Source: Comamonas sp.
GTDB lineage: Bacteria > Pseudomonadota > Gammaproteobacteria > Burkholderiales > Burkholderiaceae_C
Assembly (NCBI GenBank): GCA_031277805.1
Contig: JAITLR010000009.1
Coordinates: forward strand, 434,001 to 498,000
Reading direction: 5' to 3'
Length of the DNA stretch: 64,000 nucleotides
Part shown: piece by piece, positions 41,665 to 50,659 of the stretch
How positions within the stretch are numbered: position 1 is the stretch's first letter
Layout of the letters: each line of letters begins with the position of its first letter
Translations under genes and position numbers: made by a program
The notes under the pieces: model-generated
The model's input: the letters and a program-made list of their open reading frames with translations, nothing else
Database searches by the model: none
What the model was told of the DNA's origin: nothing

Positions 41665-43176
41665 TCACGCCATCTTCTGGAGCAGCGCGTTTTCGTATTC
41701 GTGGAGCAAGGCCTCCTGCGCTGCAGACTGCACATACTGCGCATCGATCAATCGCACGCGGCGCAGTGCCTCATCAGCGGTCAAACCTTCGCGCACCAAC
41801 CAGGCCGCCAACACCGTGCCGGTGCGCCCCAGCCCCGCCAGGCAGTGCACCGCCAGCACCTCGCCACGGCGCATCGCTGCCGACATGCGGGCCAGCAACA
41901 TCTGGATCTGCGCCACTGTCGGTGGCTCATGGTCATAGACGGGCAGGTGGAAGTTGCGCAGCCCGTGGCGGGCCAGCGCATCCTGCGGAAAATCCTTTTC
42001 GGTCAGTGTTATCAGCATCGTCACACCGCAACGGCTCAGGGCCTTGAGGTCGGCATCCATGTCGTGAACCACACCGGGCCACGGCGTGCCTGCCAGGCGT
42101 CCTGGCACCAGCCAGGAAAAACCGCTGGGGCCACGGCTGGCGGGTACGGCATCTTCCGCAGCCTCCAGCGGCTGCATCTCCATCAACACTGCGGCATTGA
42201 CGGGGCGAGGCTGGAAGGCTGGAGTCTGGGCCTGCACAGGAGCGGCTACGGCTATCTCCGCCTTCTCAACAGGCTCGGGCAAAGGCTCGGGCTCAACCAC
42301 AAGCACTTCTGGCTCTTGCCTGGGCTCGATAAATTCGGCAATCGCAGCCAACGCAGCCGCCGGCAGCGGCGGTGGAGGCTGTACATCGTCCGCCAGCTCA
42401 TGTACAGGTGTGCCAGGCATGGGCACATGACAGCTGCCGGTACGCACAAACTGCTGGCCCGCAGCACTGGCAGGACGCTGCATGAATTCGGCCATGGGCC
42501 GCGCTTCCTGAATATGGCCACCGGCCAGCAGCAACATGTGCTGGGCCACGGCCTGAGCATGTTGTTGCTGATGCGTGACCAACAGAACACTGCTGTGCTG
42601 GCCAACCTGCTTGAGCACATCCAGCAGCAGGAACGCTTCATAACCATCCAGGTCGGCCGTGGGCTCATCAACCATCAGCACCGCAGGCTTGGCCCAGGCT
42701 TCACGCAAGATGGTCACGGCACGCTGCTGCACGCTGCTCAGCTTCATCGTAGGGCTGTCCAGCTCCTGGGCCAGCTCGGCAAAGCCGTAGTTTTGCAGCT
42801 GCTCGGTCACCCACTGGCGCCACTGCAAAGGGCTGCGCTGCTCCACCTGGCGAGCCATCTCGATCAGAGCATCCATGGTGTTGGCACGCATGAGGCGCGC
42901 ATGCTGCTGCACCAGCCGGGGACGGTTGTTACTGCTCAGAGGCTGGCCACCACTGAGCACCTGGCCCCAGCTGCGAAAGCGCGGATTGGCATCGTTCAGT
43001 CCCGCCAAGGTGCGCAGCAAAGTGGACTTGCCCGTGCCTGCAGGCCCCAACAAGGCGGTGATACCAGCGGCGGGCAGAACAAAGTCCACCTCCGCCAGAA
43101 TGACGCGTGGACCATAAGAGGCACCCAGGCCTGATGCCTGCAGACTGTGTTGCTGATCCAAAGAGCCTCCCCTCAC
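41665..43176 (-). CDS. ABC ATPase fused to a dual-specificity/tyrosine phosphatase domain
   Basis: A 503-residue fusion. Residues 1-230 are an ABC nucleotide-binding domain: Walker A GPAGTGKST (44-52), a degenerate signature LSSVQQRAV, and Walker B VLMVDEPTADLDG. A Pro/Ala/Glu-rich linker of roughly 100 residues follows, then a protein phosphatase domain from about 350 with the CX5R loop AVHCLAGLGRTGT and a likely general-acid Asp in LPVYDHEPP. No membrane partner is encoded next to it. The GTG at 43176 opens the frame, but a TTG at 43161 has a better-placed AGGGGAGG site. Substrate unknown; ABC-phosphatase fusions are unusual. Confidence 0.8.
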   Translation of the reverse strand: MRGGSLDQQHSLQASGLGASYGPRVILAEVDFVLPAAGITALLGPAGTGKSTLLRTLAGLNDANPRFRSWGQVLSGGQPLSSNNRPRLVQQHARLMRANTMDALIEMARQVEQRSPLQWRQWVTEQLQNYGFAELAQELDSPTMKLSSVQQRAVTILREAWAKPAVLMVDEPTADLDGYEAFLLLDVLKQVGQHSSVLLVTHQQQHAQAVAQHMLLLAGGHIQEARPMAEFMQRPASAAGQQFVRTGSCHVPMPGTPVHELADDVQPPPPLPAAALAAIAEFIEPRQEPEVLVVEPEPLPEPVEKAEIAVAAPVQAQTPAFQPRPVNAAVLMEMQPLEAAEDAVPASRGPSGFSWLVPGRLAGTPWPGVVHDMDADLKALSRCGVTMLITLTEKDFPQDALARHGLRNFHLPVYDHEPPTVAQIQMLLARMSAAMRRGEVLAVHCLAGLGRTGTVLAAWLVREGLTADEALRRVRLIDAQYVQSAAQEALLHEYENALLQKMA

Positions 43177-43511
43177 TGCGCCATGCGCTGTCTGTCAAGA
43201 CGTGTTTTGTTGTCGCGCGCCAGAGTCGCCAGCGGACTTCGAAGCCCCAGGCTCAGGCCCCCTCACTCAGCCGAATATACGCATTGGTGCGGCAGTCTAT
43301 TTCATTACACATTCATAAATTCGTTACTTAATGAAACGCGACAATTCCATGGGGAAATCCCGATTTGAATCAACGATTGAGTTAGTTTTTGCGATGAATC
43401 AATCAAATCGACGATCAAAGAAAAACCGCATCCCTTGAGATGCGGTTTTCATTCAGGCCATAAAGGTTCCACGGTTGGCAGGCGGATGTCCTGCACGCGC
43501 CTGTTCAGCCA
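43177..43511. other. Intergenic region with terminator
   Basis: No gene seen. It contains an AT-rich stretch (43300-43420) that may hold the promoter of the ABC-phosphatase gene, and the degQ-side terminator at 43421-43449. Confidence 0.5.
43421..43449 (-). terminator. Terminator after the DegQ-type gene
   Basis: AAAAACCGCAT/ATGCGGTTTT forms a stem with a T run on either strand and lies about 60 bp past the protease stop. Confidence 0.75.
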
Positions 43512-45053
43512 TCAGCCAAGGCGCACAGGCACAAATATCTTGTTGCCATCACGCCAGATCAGCACGGCCACGGTTTTGTCGGCCTTGGCCACTGCAGCTC
43601 TCACATCCTCGACATTTCTGGCGGGAGTGCCATTGATGGACAGCAGGACATCTCCCTGGTTGATACCTGCCAGAGCCGCAGGTCCGCTGGAGCCAGCCAC
43701 AACCAGGCCCGTATCCACACCGATCTGCTTTTTCTCATCGGGCTGCAGCGGACGCAGTGCCAGTCCCAGCTTGCCCTTCCCGACATCCGGTGTGTCCTTG
43801 GCCTGCTTGACGGCCTTGTCGCTGGCATCGCCCAGAGTCGCCGTCAGCGTCTTGGATTCACCCTTGCGCCAGACCTCCAGCGTCACCTTCTGGCCAGGCA
43901 TGGCCTGGCCGATATAGGCAGGCAGATCACCCGAACCCACGATGGGCGAGCCATCGACCTTGCGCACCACATCGCCAGGCTCCAGCCCGGCCTTGGCGGC
44001 AGGGCCGTTCTTTTCCACACTGGCCACCAGCGCACCTTCGGGCCGGTCGAGCTTGAAGGAGTCGGCAAATGCCTGATTGACCTCCTGCACACTCACACCG
44101 AGCTTGGCATGCTGGGCCTTGCCCGTGGTTTGGATCTGTTGCTGCACACGGGTTGCCAGCTCGATCGGAATCGCAAATGACACACCCTGATAGCCGCCCG
44201 AGCGGGTATAGATCTGGCTGTTGATGCCCACGACCTCGCCCCGCGCATTGAACAATGGGCCACCCGAGTTGCCAGGGTTAATGGCTACGTCCGTCTGCAG
44301 GAAAGGCACAAAGGAGTCATCAGGCAGCGAACGGCCCTTGGCGCTGACCACGCCAGCGGTCACGCTGTTCTCGAAGCCGAACGGCGAGCCGATGGCCAGT
44401 ACCCAGTCGCCCACGCGCAGATTCGAGGTCTTGCCAAGCTTGACCGTGGGCAGGTCCTTGGCATTGATCTTGAGCACGGCCACATCGGTCTTGGGGTCCT
44501 GACCCAGCACCTTGGCGTTGAACTCGCGGCGATCAGTCAACTTGACCGTCACTTCCTTGGCGCCATGCACCACGTGGGCATTGGTCAGGATCACGCCGTC
44601 GCTGGAGACGATGAAACCCGAGCCCTCGGCGCGCATGGGCGTATCGGGCTGCTGGGCGCGCGGACCCATGCCCGGGATACCGGGCATGCCGAATTGGCGG
44701 AAGAAATCAAAGAAGGGATCGTCAGGGCTCATGCCTTGAGAGCCCTGGCGGGAATCCTGGCGCTCGGCAGCTTCATCGCCCTCGCCCTCCTCCATTGCGC
44801 GCGAGCTACCCACCACGCTGATATTCACCACGGCAGCACCATTGCGTGCGGTGATATCGGCAAAGTTGGGGGCGCCGACCTCAGGCAGGTTGGTGGCCGT
44901 TGCGGGCTGGGCCACAGCAGCGGCGGTCACCTGGGCATGGGCATCGCTGCGCACGCCGACCAGACCTGCGCCAGTTGCGCCCAATGCGCCAATCGCACCC
45001 GCGGCAACCAGGGCCATCACCAGACGACGGGGAGTCAACGACAGTGTATTCAT
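43512..45053 (-). CDS. Periplasmic serine protease DegQ/MucD (HtrA family)
   Basis: A 513-residue HtrA protease. A signal peptide (VMALVAAGAIGALGATGAGL) is followed by the trypsin-like domain with His in LTNAHVVHGAKEV, Asp in PKTDVAVLKI and Ser in NPGNSGGPLFN, then two PDZ domains (AKAGLEPGDVVRKVDG and LAGINQGDVLLSINGTPARN). It acts in the envelope as protease and chaperone for misfolded proteins. The start at 45053 matches the signal peptide; the longer frame from 45107 adds unlikely residues. Confidence 0.92.
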   Translation of the reverse strand: MNTLSLTPRRLVMALVAAGAIGALGATGAGLVGVRSDAHAQVTAAAVAQPATATNLPEVGAPNFADITARNGAAVVNISVVGSSRAMEEGEGDEAAERQDSRQGSQGMSPDDPFFDFFRQFGMPGIPGMGPRAQQPDTPMRAEGSGFIVSSDGVILTNAHVVHGAKEVTVKLTDRREFNAKVLGQDPKTDVAVLKINAKDLPTVKLGKTSNLRVGDWVLAIGSPFGFENSVTAGVVSAKGRSLPDDSFVPFLQTDVAINPGNSGGPLFNARGEVVGINSQIYTRSGGYQGVSFAIPIELATRVQQQIQTTGKAQHAKLGVSVQEVNQAFADSFKLDRPEGALVASVEKNGPAAKAGLEPGDVVRKVDGSPIVGSGDLPAYIGQAMPGQKVTLEVWRKGESKTLTATLGDASDKAVKQAKDTPDVGKGKLGLALRPLQPDEKKQIGVDTGLVVAGSSGPAALAGINQGDVLLSINGTPARNVEDVRAAVAKADKTVAVLIWRDGNKIFVPVRLG

Positions 45054-45222
45054 GGCAAACCTTTCAAAAAAGCACCGTATCGGCATTGTTGAAAGCAAGT
45101 TTGCCAAGCCACACTTAGAACAGACTTAGGAAGCTATCTCTACCGCAAGAACTCCTGAAAAATGAGCTTCTGACGCTTGCCAGCAAAGCGTCAGACCCAG
45201 AAATCGCCATAAGTGACGAGGC

Positions 45223-45603
45223 TCAGATCAGCTCCAGCACCAGCTCTGGCGGGCGGCACAGCTTGGCACCCTTGGGTGTGACCACGATGGGACGGTTGAG
45301 CAGCACGGGATGCTGGGCCACCGCCTGAATCAGCTGCGCATCGCCGAGGGCCACATTGTCCAGCCCCAGCTCCTTGAACTGAGCTTCCTTGCTGCGCAGC
45401 AGCTCACGCACCGGAACACCCAGATGGGCTACCAGTTCAGCCAGCTCCGGGGCAGTCAGGGGTGTGGCAATGTAGTCGACGATATTGGGCTCTATGCCAT
45501 GCTCGCGCAGCAATGCCAGCGCGCCACGCGAATTGCTGCAGCGGTTGTTGTGGAAGATGGTGATGTCGGGGCGATTGACAGGGGTGTCGATGCTTGTAGT
45601 CAT
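45223..45603 (-). CDS. ArsC-family thioredoxin-fold protein
   Basis: A 126-residue protein with the ArsC signature ITIFHNNRCSNSRGALALLR (Cys nucleophile), IEPNIVDYIATPLTAPEL and LLNRPIVVTPKGAKLCRPPE. It is either a glutaredoxin-dependent arsenate reductase or a YfgD/YffB-type relative. No ars operon is visible nearby, so arsenate may not be the real substrate. The upstream frame beyond 45603 is not coding. Confidence 0.82.
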   Translation of the reverse strand: MTTSIDTPVNRPDITIFHNNRCSNSRGALALLREHGIEPNIVDYIATPLTAPELAELVAHLGVPVRELLRSKEAQFKELGLDNVALGDAQLIQAVAQHPVLLNRPIVVTPKGAKLCRPPELVLELI

Positions 45604-45758
45604 GGCTGCAGTGTAGCGAGACTGGGCTCGTGCAGAGCCATGCAGCGCAGTCGCTTCGAACCGGTTGAATGGTCTCAACTGCTCCCTCAGCAAGTCATCA
45701 CAAAACCCTTGAGCCACGCCCGCCATGGCATTTTCCAGGCGGGCGTGCAGCCCTCCGA

Positions 45759-47111
45759 TCAGGTAGCCGCGGAAGTCGCTGGCAGGGGAAGCTCCACCGC
45801 CTCCATGTCTTCCTCCGAAGCATCGACTTCGCGTCCAGGCAGCAGCAGATTCAAGCTGACGGCGACCAGGGCACCCACCGTGATGCCCGAGCCGAAGACC
45901 TCGCGCACAAAGGCGGGCATCTTGGACAGCAGGTCGGGGCGCACCGTCACCGCCAGACCGCAGCCCAGCGAAACCGCAATGATCAGATTGCTGCGGCGTG
46001 AATCCGCCGAACCGCCGAGCATGCGAATACCGGCCGCAATGATGGTCGCAAACATCATCAGGCCTGCACCACCCAGAACCGGCAGGGGAATGGTGACAAC
46101 CAAAGCGCCCAGCACCGGAAACAGACCTGCCGCCAGAAGCATCACGCCGGTCAGCATGACCACATGGCGGCTCGCCACGCCGGTCAGTGAAACCACGCCC
46201 ACGTTCTGCGCGAAGGTGGAAACCGGAGGGCTGGACATCACTGCGGCAAAGGCCGAACCCACGCCGTCGCACAACATGCCGCTGGCCAGACGCTTGCCAC
46301 GAATGGGGGTCTGCGTGGCCGCGCCCAGGGCCATGAAGGTGCCCGTGGTCTCAACGATGGTCACGAGAAAGGCGATGGACATGGCGACAATACCCGAGAC
46401 TGGGAAGCTCATGCCGAAATGCAGCGGCTGGGGAATCGCGAAGATCGGTGCCTCGCGCACCTGGGTAAAGTCGATCAGTCCCAGGGCCAGGCATAGCAGA
46501 TAACCGCAGACAATGCCCAGCACCACGGCCGATGCCGAAATGATGCCCTTGCCCCATTGCACAAAGGCAATCACCAGCGCCAGCACAAAGCCGGCAATCG
46601 CCAGATTGCCCATGGCGCCGTAGCTGCCGCTGCCCACGCCACCCGCAGCCCAGTCCACGGCTACAGGAGTGAGCGACAGGCCGATCATGATCACAACCAC
46701 GCTGGTCACGGTGTGCGGAAAGAAGCGGCGGATCACCGGCATGAAGAAGCTGCCGATGATCATCACCAGCGAGCCCACGAGCGAGGAGCCCAGAATGCCG
46801 GGCACGCCATGCTCCAGCCCCACGCTGATGCCCGCGCCGACAAAGGCGAAGCTCGTACCCATCACGCAGGGCAGGCGTATGCCCACGGGCCCGACACCGC
46901 GACACTGGATGATGGTGACTATGCCCGAGCCCAGCAGCGCCGCATTGACCAGGGCCACGATCTGGTCAGCCGGCAGTTTGAGCGCTCCGCCGAACACCAG
47001 CGGCACGGCGATGATGCCGCCCAGGGCGGCGAGCAAATGCTGCAGCGAAAGCAGCGTGGTGGTGATGAGATTGGGCGGACGGTCTTCCACCCCGTAAAGC
47101 AGCTTTTCCAT
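45759..47111 (-). CDS. NCS2-family purine permease
   Basis: A 450-residue transporter with about 12-14 membrane segments. NCS2 motifs are visible (QHLLAALGGIIAVPLVFG near the start and a Q/E-x9-G region, IVETTGTFMALGAA, near 255). The gene lies just downstream of an 8-oxoguanine deaminase gene on the same strand, which suggests that xanthine, urate or an oxidised purine is the cargo. No truncation seen. Confidence 0.85.
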   Translation of the reverse strand: MEKLLYGVEDRPPNLITTTLLSLQHLLAALGGIIAVPLVFGGALKLPADQIVALVNAALLGSGIVTIIQCRGVGPVGIRLPCVMGTSFAFVGAGISVGLEHGVPGILGSSLVGSLVMIIGSFFMPVIRRFFPHTVTSVVVIMIGLSLTPVAVDWAAGGVGSGSYGAMGNLAIAGFVLALVIAFVQWGKGIISASAVVLGIVCGYLLCLALGLIDFTQVREAPIFAIPQPLHFGMSFPVSGIVAMSIAFLVTIVETTGTFMALGAATQTPIRGKRLASGMLCDGVGSAFAAVMSSPPVSTFAQNVGVVSLTGVASRHVVMLTGVMLLAAGLFPVLGALVVTIPLPVLGGAGLMMFATIIAAGIRMLGGSADSRRSNLIIAVSLGCGLAVTVRPDLLSKMPAFVREVFGSGITVGALVAVSLNLLLPGREVDASEEDMEAVELPLPATSAAT

Positions 47112-47300
47112 GGTCTTGTCTCCTGTTCCCTATGCGATGGCCTCTTCAGAGGCACTTGTATCTATGTCGTCGAGAGTGCCCTTGAGGGCTTCACTGCGTG
47201 CTTGGCTGTGTCGTGGCGCGTCTCCTGCGATTGGATAGAGGGATTCGGGCGCCGCCGTGTTGCGCCTAGGCTGGCGAACAACACAACGGCATAGCCGCGG

Positions 47301-48686
47301 TCAGTGACCGGCAGCTCGCTCGAACAAGCTGCGAGCCAGGTCGCGATGCTGACCCAGCACCACGGGCAGATCGGCCGTCAGCAAACGGCCGTCCTCGACT
47401 ACCACACGGCCGTTGATGACGCTGCTGGACACATTGGCCGGCGTGCAGAACACCAGCGCCGCCACGGGGTCATGGCCGGCCCCCGCATAACCCACGTCAT
47501 TCATGTCGAAGGCCACGAAGTCGGCCGACATGCCGGGCGCGAGCGCGCCGATATCGTCGCGGTTGAGCACACGCGCACCGCCCAGCGTGGCGATCTCCAG
47601 CGCCTCGCGGGCACTCATGGCCGCCGGGCCATGGCCCACGCGCTGCAGCAGCATGGCCTGGCGCACCTCGCCCAGCATGTGGGCGCCATCGTTCGAAGCA
47701 CTGCCATCCACGCCCAAAGCTACGGGCACGCCCGCATCACGCATGCTGCGGATGGGCGCAATGCCCGAGGCCAGACGCATGTTGGAGCATGGGCAGTGCG
47801 CCACACCGGTGCCGGTGCGTGCAAACAGCGCAATGCCTTCTGGGTCAAGCTTGACGCAGTGCGCATGCCAGACGTCGCGCCCCACCCAGCCCAGATCCTC
47901 GGCGTATTGCGCGGGCGTCAGGCCGAACTTCTCGCGCGAGAAAGCCACGTCGTTGTCGTTCTCGGCCAAGTGGGTGTGCAGCGATACGCCGTGCGCGCGC
48001 GCCAGCACGGCCGATTCGCGCATCAGATCGCGCGTAACGGAGAACGGCGAACATGGCGCCAGCACCACACGCAGCATGGAGTGGCGCGAGCCGTCGTGGT
48101 ACTGCTGGATCAGGCGCAGGCTGTCGCGCAGGATGGCTTCTTCCTCCTCCACCACCACATCGGGCGGCAGCCCGCCCTTGCTGCGGCCCAGGCTCATGGA
48201 GCCGCGCGCCGCGTGAAAGCGCATGCCCATCTGCTGCGCAGCAGCGATGGAGTCGTCCAGGCGCGAGCCATTCGGGAACAGGTACAGGTGGTCGCTGGTC
48301 GTGGTGCAGCCCGACAGCATCAGTTCGGCCATGGCAGTCTGGGTCGAGACATGGATCATCTCGGGCGTGAGGTGCGACCACAGCATGTAGAGGTTCTGCA
48401 ACCACGAAAACAGCTCGGCGTCCTGGGCCGCAGGCACGGCGCGCGTCAGGCTCTGGTACATGTGGTGGTGGGTGTTGATCAGGCCCGGGGTCACCACCTT
48501 GCCACGCATGTCCAGCACGCGCGCCTGGCCCTCGTCGGCCATGTGGCGGTACTGCGTTGGCAGGTCAGCCGTTGCGCCCACCCACAGCACCGCAGGGCCG
48601 TCGGCCACCAGTGCGCCATCCTTGATTTCGCGGCGCTGCGCATCCATGGTGACCAGTACGTCGGCATTCAGGGCTATCAGGGTCAT
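47301..48686 (-). CDS. 8-oxoguanine deaminase (amidohydrolase)
   Basis: A 461-residue amidohydrolase close to characterised 8-oxoguanine deaminases in layout. Metal ligands are in LINTHHHMYQSLTR, SLHTHLAEND and the aspartate of LGVDGSASNDGAHM; the region THHHMYQSLTRAVPAAQDAE is typical of this subgroup. It converts 8-oxoguanine to uric acid and ammonia. It pairs with the purine permease. Other guanine- or cytosine-like substrates are possible. Confidence 0.82.
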   Translation of the reverse strand: MTLIALNADVLVTMDAQRREIKDGALVADGPAVLWVGATADLPTQYRHMADEGQARVLDMRGKVVTPGLINTHHHMYQSLTRAVPAAQDAELFSWLQNLYMLWSHLTPEMIHVSTQTAMAELMLSGCTTTSDHLYLFPNGSRLDDSIAAAQQMGMRFHAARGSMSLGRSKGGLPPDVVVEEEEAILRDSLRLIQQYHDGSRHSMLRVVLAPCSPFSVTRDLMRESAVLARAHGVSLHTHLAENDNDVAFSREKFGLTPAQYAEDLGWVGRDVWHAHCVKLDPEGIALFARTGTGVAHCPCSNMRLASGIAPIRSMRDAGVPVALGVDGSASNDGAHMLGEVRQAMLLQRVGHGPAAMSAREALEIATLGGARVLNRDDIGALAPGMSADFVAFDMNDVGYAGAGHDPVAALVFCTPANVSSSVINGRVVVEDGRLLTADLPVVLGQHRDLARSLFERAAGH

Positions 48687-48790
48687 GAATCTATTCCTCT
48701 CTAAACAATGAATCGCAGTCTAGAGAGGACGCTTGGCGCACGATAGCGCCAAATTCAGCCCAGCATGTCCACAAAATGTGGACATCAAAG

Positions 48791-49699
48791 TCAATGCTTC
48801 ATCGCATACAAACGTGCCAGCGCAGCTTCTATGCTGGTGGCCATGAGTGCGGCCGCTGCCGTCAGCTCCGCCCCTTTGCGGGCAAACAGCATCAAGGTCT
48901 GGCGCTGCAGATGCGCATCGCGCAAGGGCACAAAGCTCAAGGCACCGCGATCAAGCTCTTCCAGCACGTCGAGGGCATTGAGCAAGGCAATCCCCTCGCC
49001 CAGCATGACCAGGCGCTGCATCAAAGCCATGGAGGTGGATTCCGCTACTGGCGTGACTTCGATGGCACTGCGCGCAAAGGCTTCGTTGAGCAGGCTGCGT
49101 ATGGTCAGGGACGGCGCCGGCAGGATCAGCGGATGGCCCACACATTCGCTGAGCAACAGCGAGGACTGACGTGCCATGGGGTGTTTGGTCGGCAGGATGG
49201 CTCCGATCTGCCATTCGCTAGCCGCCAGCACGCGCAGGCCGGGCCGGTGCGCCAGATCATAGGCAAGACCCAGATCCACCTCCCCGGCCTCCACGGCAGA
49301 CACAATGGCCTGAGTGGGCAGATCGATGACACGCACGGCCATTCCAGGATGACTGCTGCGGAAGTCATGCACCAGCGACGGCAGCAGTGAGCCCGCAAGG
49401 CCCGAAGTCGCAGCCACCGTGATCTCGCCACGCCGCATGCCCTTGAAGTCGGCAATGCGCTCACACAGCTGCGCATGTTCGCGCAGCGTACTGCGCACAT
49501 GGGTCAGCACCATTTCACCCAAGGGCGTCAGACGCAATCGATTCTGAATACGATCGAACAACGGCGCCCCCAGCTCGGCCTCGAGATCGAGAATCTGTCG
49601 ATTGACGGCCGTGGGGGCCACATGCAGGTGCTCGGCCGCCTTGCGGATGGAACCACGGCGAACCACTTCATCGAGATAGCGCAGGACTCTGGCGTGCAT
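48791..49699 (-). CDS. LysR-family transcriptional regulator
   Basis: A 302-residue LysR protein: N-terminal winged helix (RYLDEVVRRGSIRKAAEHLH, VAPTAVNRQILDLEAELG), linker helix and a periplasmic-binding-like effector domain. It is on the same strand just upstream of the 8-oxoguanine deaminase and permease genes and is a likely regulator of purine use. Confidence 0.88.
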   Translation of the reverse strand: MHARVLRYLDEVVRRGSIRKAAEHLHVAPTAVNRQILDLEAELGAPLFDRIQNRLRLTPLGEMVLTHVRSTLREHAQLCERIADFKGMRRGEITVAATSGLAGSLLPSLVHDFRSSHPGMAVRVIDLPTQAIVSAVEAGEVDLGLAYDLAHRPGLRVLAASEWQIGAILPTKHPMARQSSLLLSECVGHPLILPAPSLTIRSLLNEAFARSAIEVTPVAESTSMALMQRLVMLGEGIALLNALDVLEELDRGALSFVPLRDAHLQRQTLMLFARKGAELTAAAALMATSIEAALARLYAMKH

Positions 49700-49734
49700 C
49701 CGCGCAGCCTACACGGATTTGTGTCCGGTCGCTC

Positions 49735-50496
49735 TCAGCCTTTGCGCAGGCGATCGACCTCGGCATGCAGATCCTTGGCCCAGATGCGACGATCACGGCC
49801 TTGGGCGGTTTCGGGCTCGCCATAGTGCACCACGGCCTGCAACTGGTCGGAACTGAGCACGCGCCAGATGGAGCCCAACAGGGTTTCATCGCCCACATAG
49901 GTTGCGGCGTAGCTGGCCTCGCCCGTCTTGCCATCGACAAAGCTCAGGCCCACGGGCTGCACCGGCGCGTCGCATTGCACAGCTGCTTCAAACAGATTGG
50001 AGTGAAACGAGAGCAGCTCCCGACCATCGCCGGTCGTTCCCTCGGGAAAGACGGCCAGGATTTCGCCGCGCTTGAAAGCCTCATCCATGGCGCCGACCAT
50101 GCGCATGGCATCGCGGCGCGAGCTGCGCTGGATATAGAGCGTGCCGGCTGCCGTGGCCAGCGTGCCGATGATGGGCCAGCCTTTGACATCGGACTTGGAG
50201 ATGAAACGGCAGTGGCGTGCCGCATGCAGCATGGGAATGTCCAGCCACGAGATATGGTTGCTGACCAGCATGACCGGCCCTTTGGCGGGCGGCTCCCCCT
50301 TGATCTGCAGCTGCACCCCCGCGCGCACCATCAAGGTCGCGGCCCAGGCCTGTACATGTTCATGCTGCTGCCAGTAATGCAGCTGCGGAAAGCGAAACGC
50401 CACAATCCATGCGCCTTTGGCCACATGGGCCAGCAGCCGTATGCCACGCCAGACAGCGCGAACACTGGTTTTGATTCTGTGCAAGCCGTTTGCCAT
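49735..50496 (-). CDS. plsC: 1-acyl-sn-glycerol-3-phosphate acyltransferase (PlsC)
   Basis: A 253-residue acyltransferase with the NHISWLDIPML (HX4D) and VFPEGTTGDG motifs and a hydrophobic N-terminal region. It adds the second acyl chain to make phosphatidic acid at the inner membrane. The start at 50496 is chosen over 50538 because family members begin near here. It lies at the end of the pyr cluster across a host repeat. Confidence 0.88.
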   Translation of the reverse strand: MANGLHRIKTSVRAVWRGIRLLAHVAKGAWIVAFRFPQLHYWQQHEHVQAWAATLMVRAGVQLQIKGEPPAKGPVMLVSNHISWLDIPMLHAARHCRFISKSDVKGWPIIGTLATAAGTLYIQRSSRRDAMRMVGAMDEAFKRGEILAVFPEGTTGDGRELLSFHSNLFEAAVQCDAPVQPVGLSFVDGKTGEASYAATYVGDETLLGSIWRVLSSDQLQAVVHYGEPETAQGRDRRIWAKDLHAEVDRLRKG

Positions 50497-50555
50497 GATT
50501 CCCGGGAAGTGTAGCGGCTGAACCCAAACGAGATGCAAGGTCTAAAACTGGCGCA

Positions 50556-50659
50556 CCCTAAAACCAGAGACAGCGAGGAAGCGCCGCCGCACACCGAAGC
50601 TGTCGTCCCCCTCCCGCGAAGCGAGAGAGGGGGAGGCGGCAAAGCCGCTCAGGGGGTGC
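50556..50659. repeat. Host GC-rich intergenic repeat, copy 3
   Basis: The same family as 40971-41075, reverse orientation: CGAAGCTGTCGTCCCCCTCC, then GCGAGAGAGGGGGAGGCGG and GCCGCTCAGGGGGTGC. Confidence 0.7.

Noticed and set aside
41665..43176. Ordinary ABC transporter
   Set aside because: No permease or binding protein is encoded nearby, and half of the protein is a phosphatase domain.
45604..46272. Longer ArsC-like protein reaching into the permease region
   Set aside because: The added N-terminus is out-of-frame permease sequence; the 126-residue version starts at a normal family start.
47112..47300. Purine riboswitch upstream of the permease
   Set aside because: No purine-aptamer core or suitable three-stem layout is visible, and the sequence is GC-rich without the conserved loop bases.
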